Positions 48,325 to 59,009 of a DNA stretch of 64,000 bases are shown here, piece by piece; positions within the stretch are counted from its first letter, which is position 1; every line of letters begins with the position of its first letter. Source of the stretch: Cercospora beticola (Eukaryota > Ascomycota > Dothideomycetes > Mycosphaerellales > Mycosphaerellaceae). The translations under genes and the position numbers were made by a program. Where the stretch lies: positions 124,001 through 188,000 of the forward strand of contig NC_088942.1 of the NCBI RefSeq assembly GCF_033473495.1. Direction: 5' to 3'. Below the pieces are notes generated by a model. The model had not been told where the DNA came from. It was given only the letters and a program-made list of their open reading frames with translations, and made no database searches.

Positions 48325-50637
48325 TCACAACACAGCATCCGATCCCGAAGTCAAAGAACTCTTTTCAGCATCCACAACTGCCCCTCTCTTCCTGAAAAAC
48401 GCCATTCCAGCTTCATCACGATCCAGCTTCAGATGTATTTTGCGTGCCGCAGCATCCATATCATCCACATGTTGCGAGCTGGCATTGAACCATTCCTGTT
48501 GTCGAGATTCGTCTGTTCCACCTGGGCCGTAGAACATGAAGGGCAAGGGCGAAGTCTTCCATGTTCGAACATCTTCGGGGAGGGCGCGAGCGCTGCTTAG
48601 TACTCCTCCATAGAAGACGAGGGTGAAGATGGTGACGATTGCAGGAAGAATCAGCCAGAGCCAGCGTATGCGAGCGCAAGTTTTCGTAGCCCAGGCTTGT
48701 CCGAACGTTGGCAGGTAAAGACCGGCGGCATCGACATAATCATCATTCATTTCCTCCGTGGCATTGGGCTTGATTCCATTCAGACGAACATGCGTCGTTC
48801 TCCAAGGTGATCCAGGATTAGTCCTCATGTAGTTAGTTAAGGACAAAGTCATGTTGTCAAAAAGCATTCCTGTACGTTCCAAACTAAAATCGCCATGGTT
48901 CCAGATGGACTCCAGTAGCTGGGAGCCGTTCATAGCAATCATAGCTCTTTGGTCCCCGGAAGATTCCAAGCCTGAGAGGCTGCCCGAGTGCTGCCCTTGC
49001 AACCAGGCGTAGAGGTACCTTGTGAAGTCGTAATCGACGACATAAACACAACCCCGTTCTATGAAGCCTCGTTCTGGGGAAGCTTTATCCTTGAGGATAT
49101 CCCAAGAGTTGCGCGTGTCACCCTGTCTCCTGGAGGTGAAGTTGTAAGGTAGCCACACACCCTCAATGTCCAGGTCGTAACTGCGATTGCGCAAAAGCAC
49201 ACGATCATCTTCGTTGATACACGACAAGTTCAAAGCCGCCTGCACATAAGCGTGTTCATCAAACCAACGACCGTCAGAGGACTTCAGTGCTTCGGTCTCT
49301 AGGCCAACTAGTTGCTCATGCAGTCGTCCGTTGATAACGGTCGAATTGTATGTTCTTAGACAGGGAGATATCGAGCACTTTGCAGCTCCGTACCCCTGGC
49401 AACGCCATGTATTATCATTTGTTGTATCCGTGCATTCTTCTGGAGCCTTGCCAGTGTTGCGATCCCAAGGTTTTTCAGCAAGACCGATCAGTACATAATA
49501 CGAGTCATCTATAACGAAATTAGTGGCTACGTCCTTTCGCAAGAATGCTGAGTCGGGTCTTCCTGATCGATCGACTCTATCCAAGCTTGTGTAGTTCACC
49601 TGCAAAGTCATATTGATGTATGGAGTGGCGACACCGCCGACGTAAAAGTCGGTACCTTCGTGAACAATACCGAGAGAGGTAATTGTTTTGTTGGATGTTG
49701 CTCCATAAGGAGCATACTCCTCGATCGTTTCAGTCTGAACATTTGAGGAAAGATCCTCGCAAATGCTACAAAAGCCCACGGTAGTGTATGGTGCAAAAGT
49801 ACAGTTGCCGGTACTGCAAGAACTGGGCACGGCACGTGGCGAGTAGAGCCCGGCGAGGAACGAAGCTTGCTCTTGGAAGGAAAGGAATCCATCATCGATC
49901 CAGACGCCCGGGTCGACCTGCTCTAAGACCACGATTTGCCCAACGTATGCTGAAGCCCGAGTGATAACGGCCTCGGCTTCAAGATCCAGCACAGCGCATG
50001 TCTCGTACTGCAGGACCTGTTGAGTGAATGGACCAACCAGCAAAGCTACTATAGCCAGCATGCAGCCCAGCCATTGCCATGTTACCGGAAGAGCGAGCCT
50101 GTACAACAGTCCAAATGCGCCCATTGGTCCGCGAGATGCATTGTCATGCAAAACCATATCGTGTAAAGGCTTTGGACTACCGTTGAACCAGTGCCATTTC
50201 GACTGCGCAATGCCTTGTGACAGCAGAAAGGTAGCAGCTAGTCTCAGAATGACCGAATACAACGATAAAAGGGCACCAATCGTGATCGAGTACCGCCATT
50301 CCGGTATCGGATTGTCTTGATAGGGATATAGTGTTGCGAACGAGGCGACCAACGAGGCCAGCAACAGTACTATGGCCAAGGCCTCTTGCCACCAGGTAGA
50401 TATCGGTCGGAAGGATCGTCGACGCTTGTCAGTGTTGCCGGGTGACTGAGGGAATCCATGAAGTGTTCTGGGTGCTACGAGAGCCTCCTTGTCGGCAGTA
50501 ACCAGGCGTTGTTCGTTACGGACGGCGTCTTCGCTGCCCTCATCGGAAAGTAGACTCGTCTGGGCCTCAGTCGGAGCAGGTTCCTCACTACTCGGAGATC
50601 CTATCGGCTTCCTGGGAACAGTGTGAGACGTAGACAT
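48325..50637 (-). CDS. DUF3176-family membrane protein, 770 aa
   Basis: Intronless. The N-terminal tail of about 80 residues is hydrophilic. Helices lie at about 84-106 (EALAIVLLLASLVASFATLY), 117-142 and 186-208; the family block KWHWFNGSPKPLHDMVLHDNASRGPMG sits between helices 2 and 3 (key residues W, F, PL, D, ASRGP). A long extracytosolic region (about 215-650) carries many N-glycosylation sequons and paired cysteines (SCSTGNCTF, GFCSICEDL). One C-terminal helix (RWLWLILPAIVTIFTLVFYGG) and a cytosolic tail finish it. This is the layout of fungal DUF3176 proteins, function unknown and often present in many divergent copies. Nothing broken. Confidence 0.85.
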   Translation of the reverse strand: MSTSHTVPRKPIGSPSSEEPAPTEAQTSLLSDEGSEDAVRNEQRLVTADKEALVAPRTLHGFPQSPGNTDKRRRSFRPISTWWQEALAIVLLLASLVASFATLYPYQDNPIPEWRYSITIGALLSLYSVILRLAATFLLSQGIAQSKWHWFNGSPKPLHDMVLHDNASRGPMGAFGLLYRLALPVTWQWLGCMLAIVALLVGPFTQQVLQYETCAVLDLEAEAVITRASAYVGQIVVLEQVDPGVWIDDGFLSFQEQASFLAGLYSPRAVPSSCSTGNCTFAPYTTVGFCSICEDLSSNVQTETIEEYAPYGATSNKTITSLGIVHEGTDFYVGGVATPYINMTLQVNYTSLDRVDRSGRPDSAFLRKDVATNFVIDDSYYVLIGLAEKPWDRNTGKAPEECTDTTNDNTWRCQGYGAAKCSISPCLRTYNSTVINGRLHEQLVGLETEALKSSDGRWFDEHAYVQAALNLSCINEDDRVLLRNRSYDLDIEGVWLPYNFTSRRQGDTRNSWDILKDKASPERGFIERGCVYVVDYDFTRYLYAWLQGQHSGSLSGLESSGDQRAMIAMNGSQLLESIWNHGDFSLERTGMLFDNMTLSLTNYMRTNPGSPWRTTHVRLNGIKPNATEEMNDDYVDAAGLYLPTFGQAWATKTCARIRWLWLILPAIVTIFTLVFYGGVLSSARALPEDVRTWKTSPLPFMFYGPGGTDESRQQEWFNASSQHVDDMDAAARKIHLKLDRDEAGMAFFRKRGAVVDAEKSSLTSGSDAVL

Positions 50638-51574
50638 GGCTACGGAGTGAGCAGCGTCCGTAATGAGGAGTTCGCAGAACGACGGGGACGAGGCTGAAGG
50701 CGATCTTTAACATTGGAGTGCTGGCCTCGGTGACCTGCAAGCCCGCTTGGCAGGCGGAGGCATGGTATCCGACTGCGACTGATTGAGCGAATGATCGCAG
50801 TATACACACATGCATGGCGACTTGCAATAAGGCTGAGGCGCCTTGGCATGATTGGCTGGACCTGTCTGATCGGTCGACGGAACTTCCAATGTGAAGCCCA
50901 TCTTCGGTCGAGTGAATGGCATGCAGCTGCCAGCATGGTGCTTCCTCCATCAAGTGTCTCGTGAAATGCATCTGTAGTCATCAGCACCTGCAAAGCATGT
51001 CTGTTTGTGTTGTCAAAATGTTCTCCATCCCACCTCCTCGACCCTCAGCCTTGCGTGGCTTAAAGCCACCTGCACCTTCCAACCTATCAACCCCAACCTC
51101 AAAACCATCGTAACGCACCTTCTCATCTTCCCCAACTCAGCTAGTCAAATGCTGACATAACATATGATCACCAGCACGGCAACTTCCAAGCTTTAAAGTT
51201 AAAACTCTCGACACCAAGTACCGATTGGGACACTTAGCGCCGTGATGCTGTCGCTCGAAGCACAGAAGGATGAACTGAGTTGAGCAAGTACAGTAGCAGC
51301 AGTTAGCCCTACTGCGGTAGTCTGTAGATGAGATGTTAAAGTCTCCGAGCCGCCGCGGCTGAGAGTCCGGTGCTTCTTTTTGCTGTCTGGTTTCTGCTGA
51401 GGTCTTGTTGCTGGGAGGAGCATTGAAGGTGAAGCCGGAATTTGCGACTGCGACCGCGAGCGCCATATCGCGATCTTGAGAGCGGAAAGAAGGTGAAGAG
51501 CGGGGTCCAAACGCAGGAGACTGCCAGGAAAGAGCATTGGGAAAGAGCGCGCCGCGTCGACCTCGACCCTCACG
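50638..51574. other. Divergent intergenic region
   Basis: Upstream of both the DUF3176 gene and the glycoprotein gene. Several overlapping frames on the minus strand look like shadows of C-rich plus-strand DNA. Confidence 0.5.
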
Positions 51575-52936
51575 ATGCGCCAACCATGCGCATCCCACCT
51601 CCTCCTCCTCACCACAACCTTCACCCTCACAACCCCAACCCTCGCCCAACTCCTCTCCGGCGCCCCCGGAAACTCCCCCTCAGGCTCAAACGGCAACACC
51701 CTCTCCAACCAACTCTGCAACAAAACCTTCTCCCTCGCCAACAGCACCGGCTTCTACCCTTTCTCACCCTACGTAACAGACGCCAACATCCCTCTAACCT
51801 GGGCCGGCACAGTCTTCCAATCCAACACCAGCACCTCCCTCTCCTCCTCCCCCCGCGTCGAATTATCCCTCTGGTTCAACACCGGAAACCAAAACTATTC
51901 CGACTCCAACGCCTTGGGCTATGATGCATGCTACCTCTTCCCGGGTGGTTTAGCCCTCACAGCCGCTTTCAAAGGACAAAATGATACCGGGGATTGTATC
52001 GCGACGATGGATGAGACTTGTGTTGGGGAGATGATCGACTTGACGAATCTGTATTCCGCTCGAATTACAGGCCTGCCCACAGGATTAAATTCTTCTTCCT
52101 TGCCGAATGTATGCAATCAACTCGCTCGCGATCTGACACAGAATTTTCCCGAGAGTTGTAAACCATTCTTCAACTCAACTGGCGCGGCTCCATACACCAT
52201 TTTTGGAGGGACACCTGCTCTGGGAGGACCATTAACAGGAGAAGATTCTCTCGTTCAAGAATCGAGTTGTACACTGGAAGATGATGTGAACGGGGCAAAT
52301 GGAGGCAATTATAGCCTGATGTGGACGCAATTTGGAGAGAACACGCTGTTCAATTACTTTGCGGCGAATTATTTGGTGGTACCGTTGATCACGGCTTTCA
52401 TGCCGATTGCGAATGAGGACCGGCCGGTGACGTTGGGGTCGTCCAAGGCATTCATGTCGTGCGGGAGAGCGAAGAATTTGACTGAGGGGAGCTTGCCTAT
52501 ACCAGATGCGGCGGAAGCAGCAGCCTCGATAGGTATACCTGTGGGAGGGAACACGACCGGGAATGGTGAAGCACCTGCGGCGGGCAATGCCACAGGAGCA
52601 GCGAGTGATGCAAGTGGGGATGATGAGGGCATCAGTGGAGGCGCGATTGCGGGCATCGTGATCGGTGTTGTCCTTGGTCTTGCTCTGATTGGGGCGGCAT
52701 TGTGGTTCTTCGTGATCAGAAAGAAGCGGAGAAGCCATTCCGGTATGGCGGAACTGAACGGCCATGAAGAAAGCAAGAGCAAAGACGCGCGGCAGTATTC
52801 TGTCGAGGCGCCAAACGAACATGCGGTCTCAGAGATGGGAGGCGCGTATCCTGAACATGGGCAAACGGGATGGAACCAGTCGCAAGCGGTCGAGTTGCCA
52901 ACGTATCGTAATCCTGCAGAGCTTGACGGCAAGTAG
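51575..52936 (+). CDS. Type I membrane surface glycoprotein, 453 aa
   Basis: Intronless. Signal peptide about 1-25 (LLLLTTTFTLTTPTLAQ). The extracellular part (about 26-345) is rich in Ser, Thr and Asn with many N-glycosylation sequons and roughly ten cysteines, so probably disulfide-bonded. A Gly/Ala-rich linker leads to one membrane helix (about 352-376, GGAIAGIVIGVVLGLALIGAALWFFV) with a stop-transfer RKKRR, and a cytosolic tail of about 75 residues with PTYRNPAEL. This layout is shared by fungal wall-stress sensors and other surface proteins, but I see no WSC domain and do not recognise the ectodomain. The first 300 nt are strongly C-biased on the coding strand. Confidence 0.75.
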   Translation: MRQPCASHLLLLTTTFTLTTPTLAQLLSGAPGNSPSGSNGNTLSNQLCNKTFSLANSTGFYPFSPYVTDANIPLTWAGTVFQSNTSTSLSSSPRVELSLWFNTGNQNYSDSNALGYDACYLFPGGLALTAAFKGQNDTGDCIATMDETCVGEMIDLTNLYSARITGLPTGLNSSSLPNVCNQLARDLTQNFPESCKPFFNSTGAAPYTIFGGTPALGGPLTGEDSLVQESSCTLEDDVNGANGGNYSLMWTQFGENTLFNYFAANYLVVPLITAFMPIANEDRPVTLGSSKAFMSCGRAKNLTEGSLPIPDAAEAAASIGIPVGGNTTGNGEAPAAGNATGAASDASGDDEGISGGAIAGIVIGVVLGLALIGAALWFFVIRKKRRSHSGMAELNGHEESKSKDARQYSVEAPNEHAVSEMGGAYPEHGQTGWNQSQAVELPTYRNPAELDGK

Positions 52937-53280
52937 CTTACGTATAGCGCTACGCATTCTTGCATGTTTGTCGTACCGATCGTGGTAGTCAATGTCTGGA
53001 AGGGTATGACGTGCTGCGATATTCGATCTGTTGAACTGTGTAAGCGTCTCAGCAACATTAGTATACTCCTCACAAGCAGTATTGGAAGCATGTGTTGTTC
53101 TCTTGATACCAAGATATTACTGAGACACGATGTCATCGGTGCCGGTGTTGGGTTGTGCCTGAGGTTAATCGAAGGACTGGACGCCTGATCGGTGGCTGTG
53201 ACTGGAAACATGCAGCGCGCAAACTTCCAAGTTTGCGACACCACAACATCGTCATTGTAAAATTTGTACAACGCATCACG
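52937..53280. other. Intergenic
   Basis: Short same-strand gap between the glycoprotein and the RapZ-C-domain gene. Nothing is seen. Confidence 0.5.
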
Positions 53281-54123
53281 ATGGATCGTGTGGCGACGCG
53301 AAGCATGATTTGCGAGATCTGGTCTCACAGCCACGCGCCACCACTGCGCCCACCAGCCGCCCTGGCATTTGATTTGAGGCGAAACCCAAACCCTCCCAAA
53401 CACATCCGAGATCGATATGACGGAAGATCCAGAAGATTGCGCGAGCGCTTGCTACACGAGGCCGTATTCACGGAGATGCTCGAGAGTGCCATCGAGGAGA
53501 TATCACAGGCTGCTGAGAAATTGTGCTCTGAGTCCGATGTTCTAGCAGGCGGTGCTCAAGCTGTAGCGACAAGCAATATCCAAGTCACTAGTCATGCCAT
53601 TTCGCATGCCGAGAGGAGGCTTTCGGGAGTTGTGCCTGCCGATTCATCGACAATCGGACGCACGACCGGGCCGGAGTGTTCTGACAGCGGCAGATTCGGA
53701 GTGCCTGAGCTGATGGACAGGAGAGGCTCACGCACCGAACACGCTTGCTGTTGTCAGCCCGATGTATTATGCAATGGAAACCATCAGTGCAAGGAAGATC
53801 CTCTGACGGAGTCTGGGGAAGATGAGCCAGAAGAGTCTTTCGCGAATGGGCCGAAGTCTGACCCAGTTCTGCGCATCAGCTGTTTTTGCGAACGCGGTCG
53901 GCACAGGTCCGTGGCTTTTGCGGAAGAAGTGGGCATGCGGCTCGCGAGGATGCATCAGGTAGGAGGGGTGGCAGCAGCAGGAAGCGGGAGAGTGCAAATG
54001 GAGGTGAGCGTCCAGCACAGAGACGTGGCCTTGACCGCCCGATCGCGAACATCGGGCCGTGTCGGGCGCGGTCAGAGTCGTGTTGTCGGTGCGTCGATGA
54101 TTGCCGATCAGGAAGAGTCGTGA
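53281..54123 (+). CDS. Fungal protein with RapZ C-terminal-type domain, 280 aa
   Basis: A single frame; the ATG at 53281 gives MDRVATRSMICEIWSHSHA, directly before the domain. First half of the domain: APPLRPPAALAFDLRRNPNPP followed by HIRDRYDGRSRRLRERLL (aligns with the bacterial F-D-x-R-x-L-x-N-P region). Second half: ISCFCERGRHRSVAFAEEV, equivalent to the bacterial G-C-T-G-G-x-H-R-S-V loop, then VSVQHRDV and a basic end. Between the halves lies a hydrophilic insert of about 130 residues with clustered cysteines (ACCCQPDVLCNGNHQC). In bacteria RapZ is an adaptor for RNase E-mediated GlmZ decay and senses glucosamine-6-P; the fungal homologues have no assigned role. The usual glycines of the loop are partly replaced here (CERGRHRS). 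Confidence 0.75.
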   Translation: MDRVATRSMICEIWSHSHAPPLRPPAALAFDLRRNPNPPKHIRDRYDGRSRRLRERLLHEAVFTEMLESAIEEISQAAEKLCSESDVLAGGAQAVATSNIQVTSHAISHAERRLSGVVPADSSTIGRTTGPECSDSGRFGVPELMDRRGSRTEHACCCQPDVLCNGNHQCKEDPLTESGEDEPEESFANGPKSDPVLRISCFCERGRHRSVAFAEEVGMRLARMHQVGGVAAAGSGRVQMEVSVQHRDVALTARSRTSGRVGRGQSRVVGASMIADQEES

Positions 54124-55643
54124 GATGTATAAGAGCGAGTCTGGGGTAGCAGAGTCGAACACAGCTGAAACCCAGCACCTGAGCCAATCTCGGTTCTGGA
54201 GCAGCCTATGGGCACTGTGAGACCCGACAGTTCTGAATGACCAAGGCACGCATGCCCGTTTGCGGCGGGAGAGGGAGTGTGCAATATAGTTGAGGGATTC
54301 TTTCTGGAGAAGGGTGTGTGATGCAAGTGCGGGAGTGAAGCCTGCTCCCCCTGCCGCTGGCTGCTCTGCTTGTTTGGCCCTGCAAACTGCCAGGCACGCA
54401 ACGTTGCAGGCGCGGTTGGGCAGTTGGCAATATGCGATGGTTTGAATGCGATGCGTCGTGTCGCGCGGCGGAGTGGTGGCCGCAGATTAGCCTGGGTGAT
54501 GCGGCCCAGCAGCGCGTCGTCCGGTCCTGTCGATCATCAAGTGCCATTCAGCCCATTTCGTGCGTGCCGGCACCGCGAGGAAGGCTCGCAGGCACCATCC
54601 CTTCGGTTGCGCGCTTCCCCGTGGCGGCGTCTAAGGAAGCAGAGTCGGGGAGCAAACAGCAGCGCAAAGCTAAACGCGGATGGCCCGAGATTGGGTTCGT
54701 CCCATGCGGCGGGCGGGCTGCGGAGGAGGGAGTGGGAGTGGAGAAGCTTCCGGGGTTTGGCTCGATTCCTCGGTTTCGTGCACACCTCATCTCCTCCGCC
54801 AGCAGTTTGGGGGCGACGATGAGATGAGACCAGCACGGAGAAGCTCGCCATGGCGATCGCGTCGCATTTGGCGGCTTGGCGGGAGACGTAGCAGCAATCA
54901 GGCCATGCGGCTGCGCCAAGGGGTGTGTTCTACAGTACGTGCGGAGCAGCGAGTGAAGGATGGAGTTGCACCACAAACCCAGCATCGCAGCATCGCAGCA
55001 CCGCAGCACCGCAGCACCGCAGCGCAGTGTACGAGATACACAGACGGGGGAATGCGGGTGTGTTGCTAGCTGCAGGGGTGCGGTGTGCGCTATAGCGCTC
55101 CCATTTGTTCGAGAAGGGCGCGCATCGCGGATCAGCACAGGGCAGCATCTGGCGGTGAGATGCGCTGTCTCGTTGCCCAAAGCCGGCAGCCCACGGAAAT
55201 TCTCACAGTCTGCCACTGCGACTCGTCTTTCGTAAACAGCCGGGGGAGGCGATCCTACTGGCCAGCGCCACCCACCGACACGCGACGTGGTCGACACTCG
55301 TCCCGTCTGCCGCGCTGTGAGCCCCAAACCTAACTAACGGCCGCGCCTCGCTCCACATTCTGCCCATCCCGGATGCACGTCTCTGTCAAACGCACGCGGC
55401 GGGTTTTGCGACGACCAGGTACTTAATCAAACGCCTTCCTCGCCCATCCCTTGGAACTGCTCTCCTTCCGTCCTCACTCTACCACATCCACTCCTGCTGC
55501 CAACCATTGCGCACTGTGCCCGTCGAGATACATATATCCAATCCTGCTGCCTACTGTCCATCCAGTCCAGCCCACTCTTCTCCAACATACCAAGTCTCGC
55601 AGCTTTCAAGACGTCTCCATCAACCATACCCTCCACCAAGAAA
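54124..55643. other. Long gene-poor region
   Basis: About 1.5 kb without a supportable gene, GC-rich, including an 8-bp tandem repeat listed separately. The final 250 bp look like a C/A-rich leader before the small gene at 55644. Confidence 0.45.
54981..55020. repeat. 8-bp tandem repeat, five copies
   Basis: Five back-to-back units AGCAYCGC: two with T and three with C at the fifth base, then a broken sixth unit. A minisatellite in non-coding DNA. Confidence 0.85.
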
Positions 55644-55862
55644 ATGACCGACATGATGCCCGAACCAGCCTCGCGCACCACCATCCCACGCAACGACAGC
55701 TTCTCCGTCGAAGACTTCACCAACGCCTTCAAGGCCTCGGCCAGCAAATCCAAGACCGGTGACCGATCATTCCGCGTCGCCGACTCCAACGTACCCACTG
55801 TCCCACCACCATCAAGAAGCTCATCAAGACCTGCTTCAGTCTACGGCGACCGGCGGAGATGA
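55644..55862 (+). CDS. Small hypothetical protein, 72 aa
   Basis: An ATG-started frame after a long, C-rich leader. The peptide is hydrophilic and Ser/Pro-rich: MTDMMPEPASRTT, then SVEDFTNAFKASASKSKTGDRSF, then PPPSRSSSRPASVYGDRRR. No signal peptide, membrane segment or known motif. The composition looks like a phosphoprotein or disordered small protein rather than random sequence, and the long upstream region is consistent with a regulated gene. I do not recognise it. A 3' exon cannot be excluded. Confidence 0.4.
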   Translation: MTDMMPEPASRTTIPRNDSFSVEDFTNAFKASASKSKTGDRSFRVADSNVPTVPPPSRSSSRPASVYGDRRR

Positions 55863-57643
55863 TCCAAGCATGCAACGTCGATATCATGCTCAAGCAGGTC
55901 TTGACATGACAAGACGACAATGCATCGCCTCTTCACACACCAACGACCCTCAACGACATTTGCCACACCAAAATCTTGTATTTACCTGGAAAAACTTATT
56001 CTTGCTTTCGCGAACCCCACCCAGCAGGCGATTTTCTTTTGGAAGCATTGGATTGCTCGATACCACCTTTTGTAAACGAAGCGGCGACTTCGCACTATTT
56101 TGTTTTATTGGACTTGAACTGTGGAAAACTGGCGAGAGTGGAAACACAGGCGTTAAGGAAAATGGAAAGCTCTACTACTACCAAGAGCCGCAGCGGCTGG
56201 GAGCTGTACATAATAATGATTGATTGAATCGAATACTGTATCTGGTATTGCGACACTCTTTACTATCGCATTTGGCATTACTGGGGACAACGCTTGCCGC
56301 ACACGAAGCTGAAAAGCGACGCCATTGCGGACCCCAGTGTCGTCGCCGATGCATGCACGCGACACTGCTACTGCAAATACCTGGTAGACAGTACGTCAAA
56401 GAAACTCTTGCTCTTCAATGAGCGCCATCACACATATCGCGAAGTTCCTACCCCACATATGCACAGTTCTCACTCGGTCTTTCCCCAACTACAACTGGAC
56501 CCCTCCAGCCTTCCTTCCGTTTTTCGATCTCTGACATCTCCCGCAAACCCCACAACGACATCACACCTACCAACCCACCATCCGCCATTTCAAGTTGACT
56601 TCACAAATGTCTCTCTCTTCAAACCATCTCCCTCACATCCCGCTCCTTATTCTCCCGAACACCGCTTCCCCAAAAACCAGTATACCCAATATCCCCAAAC
56701 CCATGGTCCACAGCATCAAAGCGGTTCGCTTATCCTATGCACTGTCGATCAGTATCGATAACAACGGTCGTACGTACCAAAGAGTATTCTGAAACGCGCC
56801 AAAGGACAAAGGAAACTGTTTGAACCGATCGACTGCAAAACATAGACAAAAGAAAATGGCGCATATGGTTTTTGGGATACTGGTACCACGGACGTGCAAG
56901 TTCGGATGGCAGGTAAAACGGCTGTACATTGCAGACGACCGTGTTTGCGAGAATGCGATGCATGAGATGCCATGAGGGTGTTTTGTTGCGATTGGTGTCT
57001 ACACACCGACTGATGATCGAAGATTGTAGGAGGAAGGTGAGGAAGTATGTGCATGCATGTAATCATGCAAGTCTCTCATCCGATGTTCTTTGCTGATATT
57101 GCGCAATCTTGCATGCTGACGAAGACTAATGCAGCAAAAAGATCTTACGCATACGCATACGCAGAAGCAGAGCAGAGCAGAATAGACGTCTCTTCGATTC
57201 TGATCGATCCAGATTGCCAACGTCTCACACCAAAGACAGAAACGGAAGAAGAAAAGATACAGGTATTCGGTCCATCGACTTCTACTTTCGACTCCGATCC
57301 CCAGACTTCAACGTTCAAACATCCATGTTTGGCACAAACAGCCAAACAGGCTCGGAGAGGAGACAAGACGTTATGGCTGTCTCAAATCCTGTCTCCCCAG
57401 AGCAACAAAATGCACGTCAACGTAGCAAGAAAACGCCAATCTACACCAAGACCAGAATCGTTCAAGCCGAGACGCCTCTGTCGCTACGTACATCCTAGGC
57501 TCTATCGAACAATAACCACCGGATTCCGGGGTCTAATATACAACTCTCTGATTTTTGCCGTTTCTTCTGCGTTCAGAGTATCTCTTGCCTTCTATAATTA
57601 GCAAACGGACCGTGCTTGCTACTAACAGCATAGCTCTTCCACA
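55863..57643. other. Long gene-poor region
   Basis: No gene is supported on either strand. Frames here lack ATGs, splice patterns or recognisable motifs. Part is probably the 3' region of the small gene at 55644. Confidence 0.45.
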
Positions 57644-58397
57644 TTACACCAGTACTAGAAAGTCATTAGTAATCGCAACTCGCAGGCTTATACTTATGCT
57701 TAAAACAGACCTAGAAGCGATGAATGCGAAGCCAATCCATGCAAGGACCACAGTCACAATTGCGGTGCCGCTTTCTCGATACTCCGAATTTGGCCAAGCT
57801 GCAAGCTGCTCGTCCACTGCTTGTTGATCCGGTCCCTTGATCTCGACCTCACCTGTAGCAACAATAATCGAAGCCGCGAGCGCTGCCGCGAATTGTGCTA
57901 AACTTCCTGCCAAGCTGCTGCACTTCCAGCCCAAAGACATGACTTTGGACTCTCTTCGCTCCGGCCACCACAGATCGAACAGCAAAGCCATACCGAACAA
58001 GAACCCCAAAATACCACCTAGCACGGTCAACATCACACGCACGGCGATGATTTGTCCCACATCCACGTCGAGAGTTGGATCTTGCTCGATGACATCGTCG
58101 CGTCGATCGATGTATTTGTTGGCGGCGGCGTTCGAGATTCCGGAGACTGCAGCGAGCAGTAAGGTGCTCGTTTGATATAGGACAAATTTCGTTCGTCGGA
58201 GGTAGTAGGTCTTGCCCCACATGTAAGAGGCTTTGAATTTGTTCCATTGGATTTCGGAGAGGTGAAGACCGGTTACCAAGGGAGCCATCGCGTGCTTCGA
58301 ATGGAAATGCGCCAAGGTCGACAGGTAAGGAAAACAACAAAAAAAGTTTGAGATAGAAGGTGGTTTGGCTTACGAGACTTTGCTGCTGAAAGACCAT
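57644..58397 (-). CDS. Hypothetical four-helix membrane protein, 224 aa
   Basis: Two exons: 58397..58374 (MVFQQQSL) and 58294..57644, with a 79-nt intron (GTAAGC donor, TCGAAG acceptor). Helices are visible at about 45-65 (FVLYQTSTLLLAAVSGISNAA), 85-115 (IIAVRVMLTVLGGILGFLFGMALLF), 125-150 (LAGSLAQFAAALAASIIVATG) and 180-200 (GTAIVTVVLAWIGFAFIAS). The loop after helix 1 has a charged KYIDRRDDVIEQD stretch. The pattern is that of a fungal orphan or SUR7/MARVEL-like tetraspan, but no family motif is clear. The exon 1 assignment rests only on splice signals and phase; translation from the ATG at 58315 is an alternative. Confidence 0.6.
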
Positions 58398-59009
58398 GTT
58401 GCGATTTTATAACATAAGCGTAGCGGCAGCGGCAGTACATGGAAAAGCTCGCTCCCATCAACCGTGACGCTCGTGTTGTTATGCTGCACTGCCGGCACAT
58501 ATTGCGTCCGTTAGTCCAGGGCGATGCATCGCAATGCGAATGGCCCTCTGATACCTTCGAGGCGGAAGTCCGCAGGTAGGTAGGAAGTCGCAGGGATCTG
58601 AATGCTAATAACATATCCGACTAGCTATACGAGGTAATACGAGGTAGGAGAAGTCCGGACTGTTCGCAGCCTCTATGACCAATCGAATCGGACTATGCAT
58701 TTTTTTTTTGACCGGTTCATGCGAGTAGAGCGATGAGTGAAAGGGCTTCCGGCTCCGCCGACTGTCGTGCATAAATTCCCTAAGCATACTGTAGCCTTGT
58801 CCTCGAATTCACAAATTTGTAAGCGCTGCTTGGTTTATACTCCGGGGAACGCAAAGTCGCTTTTGAAGCCTCCTTCACGTAAGCAGAACAATTAGTAAGA
58901 TGGAAACTGCTACATATAGGCTGGTACTCGACGACGAGACCAACTCTACAATCATCAGCTACAATCAACAGTTACAATCAAACTGCAACCAGCTACTCAA
59001 GTCACCAAC
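58398..59009. other. Divergent intergenic region
   Basis: Upstream of the tetraspan gene and of the aldo/keto reductase. A T10 run lies near 58700. No gene is seen. Confidence 0.5.

Noticed and set aside
51137..51747. Minus-strand frames upstream of and overlapping the surface glycoprotein
   Set aside because: Shadows of the C-rich signal-peptide region on the plus strand.
54548..55327. 259-codon minus-strand frame
   Set aside because: GC-rich low-complexity sequence over a tandem repeat; composition not protein-like and no motif.
56224..56421. Short frame with a signal-peptide-like start and Cys/Arg-rich body
   Set aside because: Its first codon is TTG, no upstream ATG exon fits, and the body has no pattern of paired cysteines.
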